Shown one piece after another: positions 38,604 to 46,166 of a DNA stretch of 64,000 bases. The stretch comes from an uncultured Phascolarctobacterium sp. (GTDB lineage Bacteria; Bacillota; Negativicutes; Acidaminococcales; Acidaminococcaceae): the NCBI GenBank assembly GCA_949288065.1, contig CASEIL010000004.1:26246-90245 (forward strand), in the 5' to 3' direction. The notes under the pieces were generated by a model. It did no database searches and was not told the DNA's origin. It was given only the letters and a program-made list of their open reading frames with translations. Each line of letters begins with the position of its first letter. The first letter of the stretch is position 1. The position numbers were made by a program, and so were the translations under genes.

Positions 38604-39148
38604 AACTGATGTTCTTTACTCATTTTTTGTTCTTTTTTTAATTCTTCAATATAACCCCTAACCTTATCTGCTTCTTCTTTTCCTCCCATTATGTTTGCCG
38701 GGTCATCAATATGATAATCTAATACTTTAAAATTGATAATTTGATTAGAGCTATACGGGAACCATCTATCATCATCCGATTTTATTAAAATTTGAGAAAC
38801 ATCCTCATTATTTTTGGGATAAACCAAAGTAATCTGTATATTTTCATCTTTTGAATATACTGTTATTTCCTTTTCATTATCAACCATTATTTGTACATCT
38901 TGCCACTCCTTTGCAAGAGAACAAAAAAATTTAACAGCAGTTTTACTACCACCATACAAATATTGTTGCCCTGTTTCTTTGTCATAATCTCCAAATTTTC
39001 TTGTTACAACAGAAATCGGGTAATTATTATAATAACAAATATTTTCACGAAAATTTTGATAGATTCCATCTAATAACAACAAAGCAATTATTAAATAAAT
39101 TACTTTCCTATTGCCACGCCATACTAACCCAGCGCCAAATTTTTCCAT
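38462..39148 (-). CDS. Membrane-anchored hypothetical protein, 3' end running into yebC
   Basis: Not recognised. It starts with ATG behind GAGGTGAG, has one N-terminal membrane helix (VIYLIIALLLLDGI, residues 16-29) and an extracytoplasmic domain of about 150 residues rich in Lys, Asp and Tyr. The first 182 codons are AT-rich; the last 47 lie inside yebC in another frame and read as GC-rich, non-native-looking sequence. The true C-terminus was probably lost when this segment joined yebC. It may be a decayed or recently placed gene. Confidence 0.5.
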   Translation of the reverse strand: MEKFGAGLVWRGNRKVIYLIIALLLLDGIYQNFRENICYYNNYPISVVTRKFGDYDKETGQQYLYGGSKTAVKFFCSLAKEWQDVQIMVDNEKEITVYSKDENIQITLVYPKNNEDVSQILIKSDDDRWFPYSSNQIINFKVLDYHIDDPANIMGGKEEADKVRGYIEELKKEQKMSKEHQLCPDILNGLISNTKKAKPMLRAVKLPPKSAERLPLLCRWEALTLPAI

Positions 39149-39259
39149 TATCTCACCTCTTCTACTATAAGTATATCTTTTTCATCATAACAAGTAAAAT
39201 ATTTTTCTGTTGACTTGTTTGCAAGTAAAAGCATATTGTATAATAATAGCGGTGATAAA

Positions 39260-39382
39260 ATGAAACTATTTTTATGGCTGCTGGCCGCGGCGTTTTTAGC
39301 GGCTGGCATTTACCAAAAAGAATACATGGAAGTGCTACACAAGGCCATGCTTATCTGTCTGGAGTGCATCGGCATTGGCTAA
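39260..39382 (+). CDS. CXXC micro-protein (CD1871A-like)
   Basis: A 40-residue protein too short for most gene callers. It has one membrane helix (LFLWLLAAAFLAAGIYQ) and ends MLICLECIGIG, with a CLEC pair of cysteines. Short peptides of this form, named after C. difficile CD1871A, occur next to 4Fe-4S and thioredoxin genes. A TATAAT at 39239-39244 lies just upstream. Its stop overlaps the start of the polyferredoxin gene, supporting a real gene in a three-gene redox cassette. Confidence 0.78.
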   Translation: MKLFLWLLAAAFLAAGIYQKEYMEVLHKAMLICLECIGIG

Positions 39383-40202
39383 GCGGCTTTTAGTGCAGTG
39401 CATATCGGCGCTGCTGCACAACGGCAACCTGCCGGGCTTTATCACCGGGCGTATCTGGCAGGCGCAGCCCAAAAGCGTGTGCGTGCCGGTGTTAAACTGC
39501 TATTCGTGCCCCGGCGCACTCGGTGCATGCCCTATTGGTTCGCTGCAAAGCAGCTTAGCGGGTACGGCGCTTAAATTTCCGTTTTACGTTCTCGGGCTTT
39601 TACTTTTATTCGCGCTCTGCTTAGGCAGGATAATTTGCGGCTGGCTTTGCCCCTTTGGATTAGTGCAGGATTTGCTTTACAAAATCCCCACGCCGAAGCT
39701 GCACAAAAACAGCGTAACACAAAAGCTGTGCTGCCTTAAATATTTCATTGCCGTTATCTTCGTTGTGCTTTTGCCCGTTTATTTTTGGTGGGCGGACGGC
39801 GTTGGCGCACCGGCGTTTTGCAAATATATCTGCCCTGCTGGCACACTGGAAGCCGGTTTGCCGCTTTTGGCACTGAACGAGAATCTGCGCAGCGGCATTG
39901 GACTTTTGTTTGGCTGGAAGTTTGCAGTAATGCTTGTTATTTTTGGCGCATGCGTTTTTATTTACCGCCCGTTCTGCCGGTTTTTGTGCCCGCTGGGTGC
40001 GTGGTACGGTTTGTTTAACAGGCTTTCGCTGTTTGGCATCCGCGTGGACGCGGCTAAATGCACCGGCTGCAACGCCTGCGTCAGGGCGTGCAAAATGGAT
40101 TGCCAGAAGGTAAACGACCGCGAGTGCATTAACTGCGGCGAATGTAAAAAATACTGCCCGGAAGGGGCAATAAGTTTTAAAACTAATTTTAGGAGTGGTT
40201 AA
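39375..40202 (+). CDS. NapH-like polyferredoxin membrane protein
   Basis: A 275-residue membrane iron-sulfur protein. The CGWLCPFGLVQDLLYKIP and CRFLCPLGAWYGLF repeats are NapH/RnfC-like membrane Cys motifs, and two classical 4Fe-4S ferredoxin sites lie at the C-terminus (CTGCNACVRACKMDC and CINCGECKKYCPEG). Four or five membrane helices are visible. It starts with TTG at 39375, overlapping the CXXC peptide by 8 bp. It probably transfers electrons across the membrane to the TlpA-like partner downstream. Confidence 0.85.
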   Translation: MAKRLLVQCISALLHNGNLPGFITGRIWQAQPKSVCVPVLNCYSCPGALGACPIGSLQSSLAGTALKFPFYVLGLLLLFALCLGRIICGWLCPFGLVQDLLYKIPTPKLHKNSVTQKLCCLKYFIAVIFVVLLPVYFWWADGVGAPAFCKYICPAGTLEAGLPLLALNENLRSGIGLLFGWKFAVMLVIFGACVFIYRPFCRFLCPLGAWYGLFNRLSLFGIRVDAAKCTGCNACVRACKMDCQKVNDRECINCGECKKYCPEGAISFKTNFRSG

Positions 40203-40730
40203 ATGTTTACTTGGAAAAAATTTTTACTCATTACCGCTGCGGCGGCAGTGGTTGGCATTGCCAGCGCCTTTGGCTGGTCGTACTATCAGGCAGGCAATTT
40301 TAACGATGCGGCGGCGCAGTCCGTAAACACCGAAGCGCCCGATATCGCAGCGGCTTCTTTAGACGGCACGCAGGTTAAGCTTTCCGATTTGCGCGGCAAA
40401 ACCGTGTTTGTAAACTTTTGGGCAACCTGGTGCGGCCCCTGCATGCAGGAAATGCCGGAAATAAACAAACTGTACCCGGAATACGAGGGCAAAATTGAGT
40501 TTTACACCGTAAGCATCGACGACGCCCGCGCGGATTATGAAAAATACGCCAAAGAAAGCGGCTTCGCCTTCCCGATGTACTTCGGCGATAAAAACGCACT
40601 CATCAGCGCTTACGGCCTGCAGGGCATCCCCGCCTCGTACATTATTGATAAGTACGGCACTATTAAAAACTCCCACATCGGCGGCATGAGGGAAAAAGAG
40701 CTCCGCGCCTTTTTGGACAGCGGGCTGTAA
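40203..40730 (+). CDS. TlpA-family membrane-anchored thioredoxin
   Basis: Periplasm-facing thiol-disulfide protein, 175 residues. One N-terminal membrane anchor (LLITAAAAVVGIASAFGW) is followed by a TlpA/AhpC-type fold with FWATWCGPCMQEMP near residues 77-90 (active site WCGPC) and the cis-Pro loop in LQGIPASYIIDKYG. It follows the polyferredoxin gene with no gap. The cassette likely supplies reducing power to a periplasmic substrate, such as cytochrome or metal-site maturation. Confidence 0.9.
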   Translation: MFTWKKFLLITAAAAVVGIASAFGWSYYQAGNFNDAAAQSVNTEAPDIAAASLDGTQVKLSDLRGKTVFVNFWATWCGPCMQEMPEINKLYPEYEGKIEFYTVSIDDARADYEKYAKESGFAFPMYFGDKNALISAYGLQGIPASYIIDKYGTIKNSHIGGMREKELRAFLDSGL

Positions 40731-40756
40731 AAAAAGCAAATTGCTTAACGCTTTAT

Positions 40757-40784
40757 TTGACTTTTGCCCCACGTTTGCTATAAT
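40757..40784 (+). promoter_or_regulatory. Promoter of the putative antisense antitoxin RNA
   Basis: TTGACT (40757-40762), 16 bp, TATAAT (40779-40784). It faces the small toxin gene from its 3' side. Confidence 0.7.
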
Positions 40785-40790
40785 AATTAT

Positions 40791-40898
40791 AGAAACGCAA
40801 AAGGCTGCCGATAGACGGTCAGCCCCTTAAAAATGTTATATGGTTAACAAGTAACCCGTCACAAGTTTTGGAGAGGCTGTGGCGGTTTACTTGTTTTT
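40791..40898 (+). ncRNA. Putative antisense RNA of a type I toxin-antitoxin system
   Basis: The strong promoter at 40757-40784 would start a transcript near 40791. A long hairpin at 40846-40895 (AACAAGTAA ... TTACTTGTT, extended inward by CCG/CGG and CACA/TGTG) followed by TTTTTG would end it near 40898, giving about 108 nt. That RNA is complementary to the 3' untranslated region and the last codons of the toxin message (stop at 40887), the layout of RatA- and SR4-type antitoxins. No transcript evidence is available. Confidence 0.55.
40801..40825 (-). terminator. Terminator of the small toxin message
   Basis: On the minus strand GGCTG-A-CCG and CGG-CAGCC form a stem with one bulge, followed by TTTTGCGTTTC. 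Confidence 0.6.
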
Positions 40899-40988
40899 GC
40901 GGGCAATATCTTTTCCAAGGGTATAGCCCAGGGAAAAGACAGCTATTGTATAACCAGTAAATGTTATTAACAACGCTAAAATATCCAC
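40887..40988 (-). CDS. Small membrane toxin peptide (holin-like / Fst-like type)
   Basis: A 33-residue peptide starting with GTG behind GGAGGGG. It is one hydrophobic helix (ILALLITFTGYTIAVFSLGY) with a short charged tail ending ARKNK, the pattern of type I toxins such as the holin-like peptides. Its message should start near 41102 from the promoter at 41109-41137 and end at 40801-40825, giving a 5' leader of over 110 nt. That leader holds stable hairpins and a stretch complementary to the 3' end of the same message, as seen in hok- and aapA-type systems. Confidence 0.65.
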   Translation of the reverse strand: MDILALLITFTGYTIAVFSLGYTLGKDIARKNK

Positions 40989-41108
40989 GCTATCCCCTCC
41001 TTCATAGTATTTCCGGCTTACGCCGGATTTCTATTTCATCGGAGGGTCACAGTCCCTCCGCAGAGGGGCTAACCGCCTACCGTTATGGCAGCACATTTAC
41101 GCCTGTTT

Positions 41109-41137
41109 ATTGTAACAAAAAAATATAAATGTGTAAA
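41109..41137 (-). promoter_or_regulatory. Promoter of the small toxin gene
   Basis: Minus strand TTTACA (41132-41137), 17 bp, TACAAT (41109-41114). Confidence 0.65.
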
Positions 41138-41140
41138 GAC

Positions 41141-41186
41141 ACTAAACCCCGGCACAAAACGCTGGGGTTTTAATTTTAATATTTAT
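41141..41186 (+). repeat. Terminator-bearing direct repeat, left copy
   Basis: AAACCCCGGC ... GCTGGGGTTTT followed by a T-rich tail. A nearly identical copy lies at 41974-42021, the other side of the HigBA-like module. It can also act as a terminator for plus-strand transcripts. Confidence 0.7.
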
Positions 41187-41220
41187 CACACAATTATCAA
41201 AAAAATAAATTTTAGTATAT

Positions 41221-41249
41221 TTGACTACTCAAACACTCTGTTTTATAAT
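41221..41249 (+). promoter_or_regulatory. Promoter of the HigBA-like module
   Basis: TTGACT (41221-41226), 17 bp, TATAAT (41244-41249), a strong sigma-70 match, 33 bp before the toxin ATG. Confidence 0.8.
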
Positions 41250-41281
41250 AAATATAGGATAAAACCTATAAAGGAGATTTT

Positions 41282-41665
41282 ATGCAAGACTTTGACATAA
41301 TTTTTTATCAAACTGCTGATGGTACATGCCCTGTTGCTAATTACCTTAAATCAATTCAGGATAAAAAACTTTACGCCAAAATTTTACGTGACATCAATCT
41401 TTTAAAAGTTTCAGGCAATCTTTTACACGAACCCTATTCAAAATCACTTTCACACGGGTTATTTGAACTGCGTACCAAACAAGGCAGTAATATATCCCGT
41501 ATTATATATTTTTTCATTATCGGCAACCACATAATTTTAACTAACGGTTTTATAAAAAAGACCAATAAAACACCTAAAGAAGAACTTGACAAAGCATTAA
41601 AATATAAAAATGATTATTTAAACCGCTTTTCGCAAAAGGAGGGTTTTGATTATGGTAAAATTTGA
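41282..41665 (+). CDS. HigB/RelE-like toxin, phage Gp49-like family
   Basis: A 127-residue toxin of the RelE/HigB fold (phage-derived Gp49-like, DUF891), probably a ribosome-dependent mRNA interferase. The FELRTKQGSNISRIIYFF segment near residues 62-79, with its Arg residues, and ILTNGFIKKTNKTPKEELDKA near residues 86-106 are the family hallmarks. AAAGGAG lies before the ATG. The toxin-first order with an HTH antitoxin gene overlapping its end by 14 bp is the HigBA arrangement. Confidence 0.88.
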   Translation: MQDFDIIFYQTADGTCPVANYLKSIQDKKLYAKILRDINLLKVSGNLLHEPYSKSLSHGLFELRTKQGSNISRIIYFFIIGNHIILTNGFIKKTNKTPKEELDKALKYKNDYLNRFSQKEGFDYGKI

Positions 41666-41957
41666 TGATTTTTTACAGCAGGAACTCGCTAACGACAAGG
41701 AATTAAAACAAGAATACGACGCGCTTGAAATTGAATATCAGTTAAAACAAGCCTTAATTGAAATCCGCAAAGGGCAAAAAATGACGCAAAAAGAGCTGGC
41801 AGCACTTACTGGCATTCACCAGTCCGATATAAGTAAAATTGAAAACGGCACGGCAAATCCAACTATTAAAGTTTTGCAGCGCCTCGCCAAAGGCTTAAAC
41901 AAAAAGCTGGTCATTCAATTTTTACCATTAAACAACAGTGAAGCTGCCGCCAAATAA
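41652..41957 (+). CDS. HigA-like XRE-family antitoxin
   Basis: A 101-residue DNA-binding antitoxin. A helix-turn-helix of the XRE type covers MTQKELAALTGIHQSDISKI (residues about 44-63). I chose the ATG at 41652, behind AAGGAGG; an in-frame TTG at 41646 is closer to that site. It should bind the toxin and repress the strong promoter at 41221. Tight coupling with the toxin gene (14-bp overlap) supports one functional unit. Confidence 0.88.
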   Translation: MVKFDDFLQQELANDKELKQEYDALEIEYQLKQALIEIRKGQKMTQKELAALTGIHQSDISKIENGTANPTIKVLQRLAKGLNKKLVIQFLPLNNSEAAAK

Positions 41958-41973
41958 TTTAATATACCAAACG

Positions 41974-42021
41974 CACCAAACCCCGGCACAAAAATGCCGG
42001 GGTTTTAGTTTTAATATTTAA
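41974..42021 (+). repeat. Terminator-bearing direct repeat, right copy
   Basis: AAACCCCGGC ... GCCGGGGTTTT then a T-rich tail, matching the left copy at 41141-41186 for about 45 bp with few differences. It also terminates the HigBA-like transcript. Confidence 0.75.
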
Positions 42022-42033
42022 TTGCCAGGTCAC

Positions 42034-43923
42034 TCAAAACGTCCAGCGCATACCGGCGTTCCACTGCCACGGGGTTTCCACGTCGCCGCCGAAGGTTTTT
42101 ACAACGTCGGCGTAAAGGTAGCTGTTGGCGCTGGTTTTGTAGTTAAAGCCAATGCCCGCCTCGCACCAGGTGTCGCCAATATCCTGCCGGTAGCTGTTGG
42201 TTATGCCATTCAGGCTTAAATAGGTATCGGCGCTGCCTGCAAAATCGTGCAGCAGGCTTGCTTTAGCGTAAATGCTGCCGCTTTCGCCGATGTCCCTGCC
42301 AAGCTCAAAGCCCACACGCCCTACTGCGCTTTCCAAACTGTCCTGATGTACTTTAATACTGTTATTGGTAGTGTAATCTTCGCTGCCAATGCGCATTAAG
42401 GTAAGCTGTGCCTGCGGCGTTACATACCAGCCGTCGTTAAGCGCAACCTTCATGCCGTATTCGCCGCTTAAGCTGGTGCCCCACGCGTCATAATCGCCGC
42501 TGGTGTGTCCTGCTTCGGTGTAAATATCAAAATCGTTGCTCAGCCTGCCCTGTTTTAAAACAATATCGGCATAATGGCCTTTATCGCCCAGCCAGATGCC
42601 GTACAGGCTTAAGGAGGTGCTGCGGTTTTTGCCGTCGCCCTGTGCGTAGGTTGTTTGCCCGTCGTTATGGCTTACTGCCGCGCCGTAGTGCCAGCTGCCG
42701 CTGGCCCAGTCGTAACCCATCTGGAAGAAGTTATACTGGTTTTTATAGGCGCCGTCGTATTCAAATTCGCCGCGGCTCATGCGCACCCAAATACCCTGCC
42801 CGCCTTCGCTGTTACGCAGCTCGCCAAGGCGCTGGCTTAAGGTGCTGTCCTCCTGCCGCCACGCCACAATGGCAGTTTCGGCAAGGTGCTGCATGGCGTC
42901 CATTGTTGCAGAAGTTTTTTTACTTGTAATATTCGCAACATAACCTTCATGATTGCCGGTTTCTTCAAATAGCAAATCGCCACTAACTTCTGGCATAATT
43001 AAACCTTCTTTAATGGTTACTTTCCCTGTTAAATTGCCATCAGCCGCATCATAACGTATTTCTTTAGCAAGTTCATTTAAATTTGCTAACGCTTGAGCAT
43101 CATCAGCAGTACCTACTAAATTATTATTAGTAACTGTCAGATTAATTACTGATCCAGCTGCTGCACTTTCTATATCAGTTCTTCCTGCATCAACATCTAT
43201 CGAACCATTACCCGATGTATCATCACCGAGGTCAAGTATTATATCACCAATACCGGAATAGTTTTCAACTGTCATCGACCCAACATAAACAGGTTTTATT
43301 ATACCGTTATTCATAGTTAAATTTGTAATTTCAGAACCAAAATGACCACTTGTATTCCATGTTGCCCCATTAGACAATGTTAAATTTATTTCATCAGCAC
43401 CATTTTGCACAGCACCATTCAATATAGCATTTTGAGTATCTAAATTTATATTGATTACTCCATCACCATAACTATATATATCGCCGTTAATAGCAATATT
43501 ATCACTATTTATATCTACATTACTATCCCAAGAATAAACAGCATATTCATATCCTTTATTTGCTATCGCTGTAATTTTGCCGCCAGTAATTTCTACTTCA
43601 CTGCCGTCTGTTGCATAAACAGCACTAACATTACCCGGTTTTGAATCAGTTGAAGTACCTATGGCAGTTACTTCAACATCACCTAAAGTTACGTTACTAC
43701 CAACAGAATGAACAGTAATTGCAATTACAGCTCCAGTACCTTCTGCTTCTGCTTTAAGATAGCCAGAATTTTTTGAATAAGTATCATTATAAATTGATTC
43801 AGCAATAGCTTGAGCAGCATCATGTACATCCCTATCAGGTTCATCTGCTAACGCCGTATTTGCCGCCAGCACGCCGCCTGCCAAAACGCACAATAAAATT
43901 TTAGAGCGCAGATTTTTTCTCAT
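42034..43923 (-). CDS. Autotransporter with outer-membrane beta-barrel
   Basis: A 629-residue surface protein. A signal peptide (first 26 residues, ending ALA) is followed by a passenger with repeated strand-loop motifs to about residue 340, then an autotransporter beta-barrel domain to the C-terminus, which ends in WNAGMRWTF with the terminal Phe of the outer-membrane beta-signal. WVRMSRGEFEYDGAYKNQYN near residue 385 is typical of the barrel start. The passenger is AT-rich while the barrel is GC-rich. The leader has a hairpin hiding the ribosome site. Confidence 0.88.
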   Translation of the reverse strand: MRKNLRSKILLCVLAGGVLAANTALADEPDRDVHDAAQAIAESIYNDTYSKNSGYLKAEAEGTGAVIAITVHSVGSNVTLGDVEVTAIGTSTDSKPGNVSAVYATDGSEVEITGGKITAIANKGYEYAVYSWDSNVDINSDNIAINGDIYSYGDGVININLDTQNAILNGAVQNGADEINLTLSNGATWNTSGHFGSEITNLTMNNGIIKPVYVGSMTVENYSGIGDIILDLGDDTSGNGSIDVDAGRTDIESAAAGSVINLTVTNNNLVGTADDAQALANLNELAKEIRYDAADGNLTGKVTIKEGLIMPEVSGDLLFEETGNHEGYVANITSKKTSATMDAMQHLAETAIVAWRQEDSTLSQRLGELRNSEGGQGIWVRMSRGEFEYDGAYKNQYNFFQMGYDWASGSWHYGAAVSHNDGQTTYAQGDGKNRSTSLSLYGIWLGDKGHYADIVLKQGRLSNDFDIYTEAGHTSGDYDAWGTSLSGEYGMKVALNDGWYVTPQAQLTLMRIGSEDYTTNNSIKVHQDSLESAVGRVGFELGRDIGESGSIYAKASLLHDFAGSADTYLSLNGITNSYRQDIGDTWCEAGIGFNYKTSANSYLYADVVKTFGGDVETPWQWNAGMRWTF

Positions 43924-43930
43924 AAAAATA

Positions 43931-43956
43931 CCTCCTCCGTTTTTACATGGAGGAGG
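43931..43956 (-). promoter_or_regulatory. Ribosome-site-sequestering hairpin of the autotransporter leader
   Basis: On the minus strand CCTCCTCC (43949-43956), a 10-nt loop, then GGAGGAGG (43931-43938) form a perfect 8-bp stem that buries the whole Shine-Dalgarno sequence 7 nt before the ATG. The rest of the gap up to 44245 holds one small GC hairpin near 43990-44003 and no gene I can support. Confidence 0.65.
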
Positions 43957-44245
43957 AAATTTTTCGTTACGTTTCCTCTTTATACTTTTGCGCGAAGCGC
44001 AGTTCCCCCTCAGCGAGATTTTACATTTTTATTATAACATTTGCAAGCTGTTTTTAAAAGTTTTTTAATCTTTCGGCGTGTAATATTTAACTTTTAGCCA
44101 TAAACCTGCCGCATTAGTGTTAAATGCTTAACATTTTTGCGCAATATTTTACAAAGCCCGCCGCTGTTATATACCCAGCACCGTATTGACAAGCATATTT
44201 TTAAAAGCTACACTAACTGTAGAAATATTTTTACAGGAGTTTATA

Positions 44246-45625
44246 ATGTTTAGCTTAAAAGACAATAAAAATAAAACGCGCGATTTAACGCGCGGCCCCA
44301 TCGCGCCGCAGCTGTTCTGGTTCTCCCTGCCGCTGTTTGCGGGCAGTTTAATTCAGCAGCTGTACAGCACGGTTGATTTAATCTTCGTCGGGCAAAATTT
44401 GGGCAAGGATGCCGCCGCTGCCGTCGGCGCCAGCACGTTTATTATTATTATTATCATCGGCTTTTTTATAGGGCTTTCGGTTGGCATTGGCGTTATAGCG
44501 GCCCGCGAATTTGCCCGCGGCGAATATGCCGAGCTGAGCCGCATTGTGCACTGCACGGCGGGCATTACCATTGCTTTTTCGGCGGTGTTTACTGTTTTGG
44601 GCATCTGGCTTTCGCCGACTATTTTGGAATGGATGAACACGCCGCCGGAGATTATGCACTGGGGCACGGTGTATATCCGCGTGTTTTTGCTGAGCCTGTT
44701 TTCCATTGTGAGCTATAACGTGGGCAGCGGCATTTTAAGGGCGCTGGGCAATTCGCTTTCGCCGATGATTTACCAGCTGATTGGCGGCATTGCCAATGTT
44801 ATCGGCAATTTTTTGTTTGTGTATTACTGGAACTTCGGCATTGTGGGCTCCGCCATGGCGACAGTGGTTTCGCAAACATTGGCGGCGGGGCTTGTTATTC
44901 ACCATTTGTGCCATATGGATGAGCGTTACCGTTTGCGTTTTGGGCAAATACATATCGACTGGCCGCTGGCGCGGGAGATTTTCCGTATCGGCATTCCGGC
45001 AGCCATTCAAACTACGGTTATTACGCTTTCTAACATTGTGGTGCAAACCAATATTAACGGGCTGGGCGTTAACAGCATCGCCGCCTATGCGGCTTATTTT
45101 AAGGTGGAAAACGTTATTTACCTGCCGATTATGTCTATCGGGCAGGCGTGCTCTACCTTTGTAAGCCAAAACGTGGGCGTGGGCAAAATTATGCGCAGCA
45201 AGCGCGGCACTGCCATTGCCATTTATTTTGGGCTGGCGGTTACGGCGGTAAGCATTTGCACGGTGCTGTATTTTGCAGATTTTGCCTTTAGTATGTTTAC
45301 TGATGACGCTGATGTTGTCGCCATCGGCAGCAGTATTGCTTTTGTTATTATGCCGTTTTACTTTTTGTATGTGTTCCTTGAGGTGCTGGCTTCCGCCATC
45401 CGCGGCAGCGGCAGCACTTTGCCGACGATGTTTATTATTTTGGTGAATATGTGCGTAATACGCATCGGCGTGCTGAAGCTGATTATGTATTTTAACCCTA
45501 CCGCCAGCGGCGTGGCGTGGGTGTACCCCATTACCTGGGTGTTTACCGTGGCGTGCCTGTACTGGTATTACAAAAGCGAGCGCTGGAACCCGGTTAAGGT
45601 TCTGGCAAGGCCGGAGGTTGGGTGA
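44246..45625 (+). CDS. MATE-family efflux transporter
   Basis: A 459-residue inner-membrane exporter driven by proton or sodium gradients. Twelve hydrophobic segments in two similar halves are visible, with FSLPLFAGSLIQQLYSTVDLIFVGQNLG at the start (family hallmark, cut here by function rather than exact motif) and RIGIPAAIQTTVIT opening the second half. I chose the ATG at 44246 behind AGGAG; an upstream ATG at 44186 has no ribosome site. The substrate cannot be told from sequence. It is monocistronic with a terminator at 45633. Confidence 0.92.
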   Translation: MFSLKDNKNKTRDLTRGPIAPQLFWFSLPLFAGSLIQQLYSTVDLIFVGQNLGKDAAAAVGASTFIIIIIIGFFIGLSVGIGVIAAREFARGEYAELSRIVHCTAGITIAFSAVFTVLGIWLSPTILEWMNTPPEIMHWGTVYIRVFLLSLFSIVSYNVGSGILRALGNSLSPMIYQLIGGIANVIGNFLFVYYWNFGIVGSAMATVVSQTLAAGLVIHHLCHMDERYRLRFGQIHIDWPLAREIFRIGIPAAIQTTVITLSNIVVQTNINGLGVNSIAAYAAYFKVENVIYLPIMSIGQACSTFVSQNVGVGKIMRSKRGTAIAIYFGLAVTAVSICTVLYFADFAFSMFTDDADVVAIGSSIAFVIMPFYFLYVFLEVLASAIRGSGSTLPTMFIILVNMCVIRIGVLKLIMYFNPTASGVAWVYPITWVFTVACLYWYYKSERWNPVKVLARPEVG

Positions 45626-45632
45626 AAAAATT

Positions 45633-45662
45633 AAGGCTGTACTTCTAACGGAGTACAGCCTT
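45633..45662 (+). terminator. Terminator of the MATE gene
   Basis: Perfect 11-bp arms AAGGCTGTACT / AGTACAGCCTT followed by TTAAAATT. Confidence 0.8.
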
Positions 45663-45685
45663 TTAAAATTACCATATATTAAATT

Positions 45686-45880
45686 TTAATCATCTTTTCT
45701 ACCATCATTATTATGTTGATTTAATGAAATCATGAATGGTATTCTTCCTTCACGGATTGATTGACGTAAAAAAACATTAATCGCTGTATTAAAAGTTAAA
45801 CCAAGTTCAGCAAATAAAATATCTGCTTCTCGTTTTATATCTTTATCAATACGTATAGTAATATTTGTTGTTTCAGACAT
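45686..45880 (-). CDS. RelB/DinJ-family antitoxin without a toxin partner
   Basis: A 64-residue ribbon-helix-helix antitoxin. TNITIRIDKDIKREADILFAELGLT is the DinJ/RelB pattern, followed by FNTAINVFLRQSIREGRIPF. The ATG at 45880 is behind AAAGGGG; an ATG at 45889 touches that site. No RelE or YafQ toxin gene lies downstream, where the next gene is the convergent MATE, or upstream, where tRNA genes begin. It is therefore an orphan antitoxin or remnant. Confidence 0.85.
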   Translation of the reverse strand: MSETTNITIRIDKDIKREADILFAELGLTFNTAINVFLRQSIREGRIPFMISLNQHNNDGRKDD

Positions 45881-45967
45881 ATCAATCATCCCCTTTCAAA
45901 AATATTATAAGTCAAAAACACATTAAATGCAACTTATTAGCATTTTAAAAGCAAAATAAAAGGTAAA

Positions 45968-45997
45968 ACAAAAAAAGACGCAGATTTTAAATCTGCG
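45968..45997 (-). terminator. Terminator after tRNA-Trp
   Basis: CGCAGATTT / AAATCTGCG hairpin, followed on the minus strand by CTTTTTTTG. Confidence 0.75.
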
Positions 45998-46008
45998 CCG
46001 TATTTGCG

Positions 46009-46084
46009 TGGCAGGGGCAGTAGGAATCGAACCCACAACCAACGGTTTTGGAGACCGCTACTCTACCAGTTGAGCTATACCCCT
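46009..46084 (-). tRNA. tRNA-Trp (anticodon CCA)
   Basis: A 76-nt cloverleaf on the minus strand beginning AGGGGTATAGCTC, with anticodon loop CTCCAAA, T-arm GGGTTCGATTCCT and encoded CCA end. Acceptor arms AGGGGTA and TGCCCCT pair. Confidence 0.95.
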
Positions 46085-46090
46085 AAAAAA

Positions 46091-46166
<76 letters not shown>

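Noticed and set aside
43924..44245. Possible c-di-GMP or cobalamin riboswitch before the autotransporter
   Set aside because: Neither core consensus is present; only the ribosome-site hairpin and one small GC hairpin are supported.
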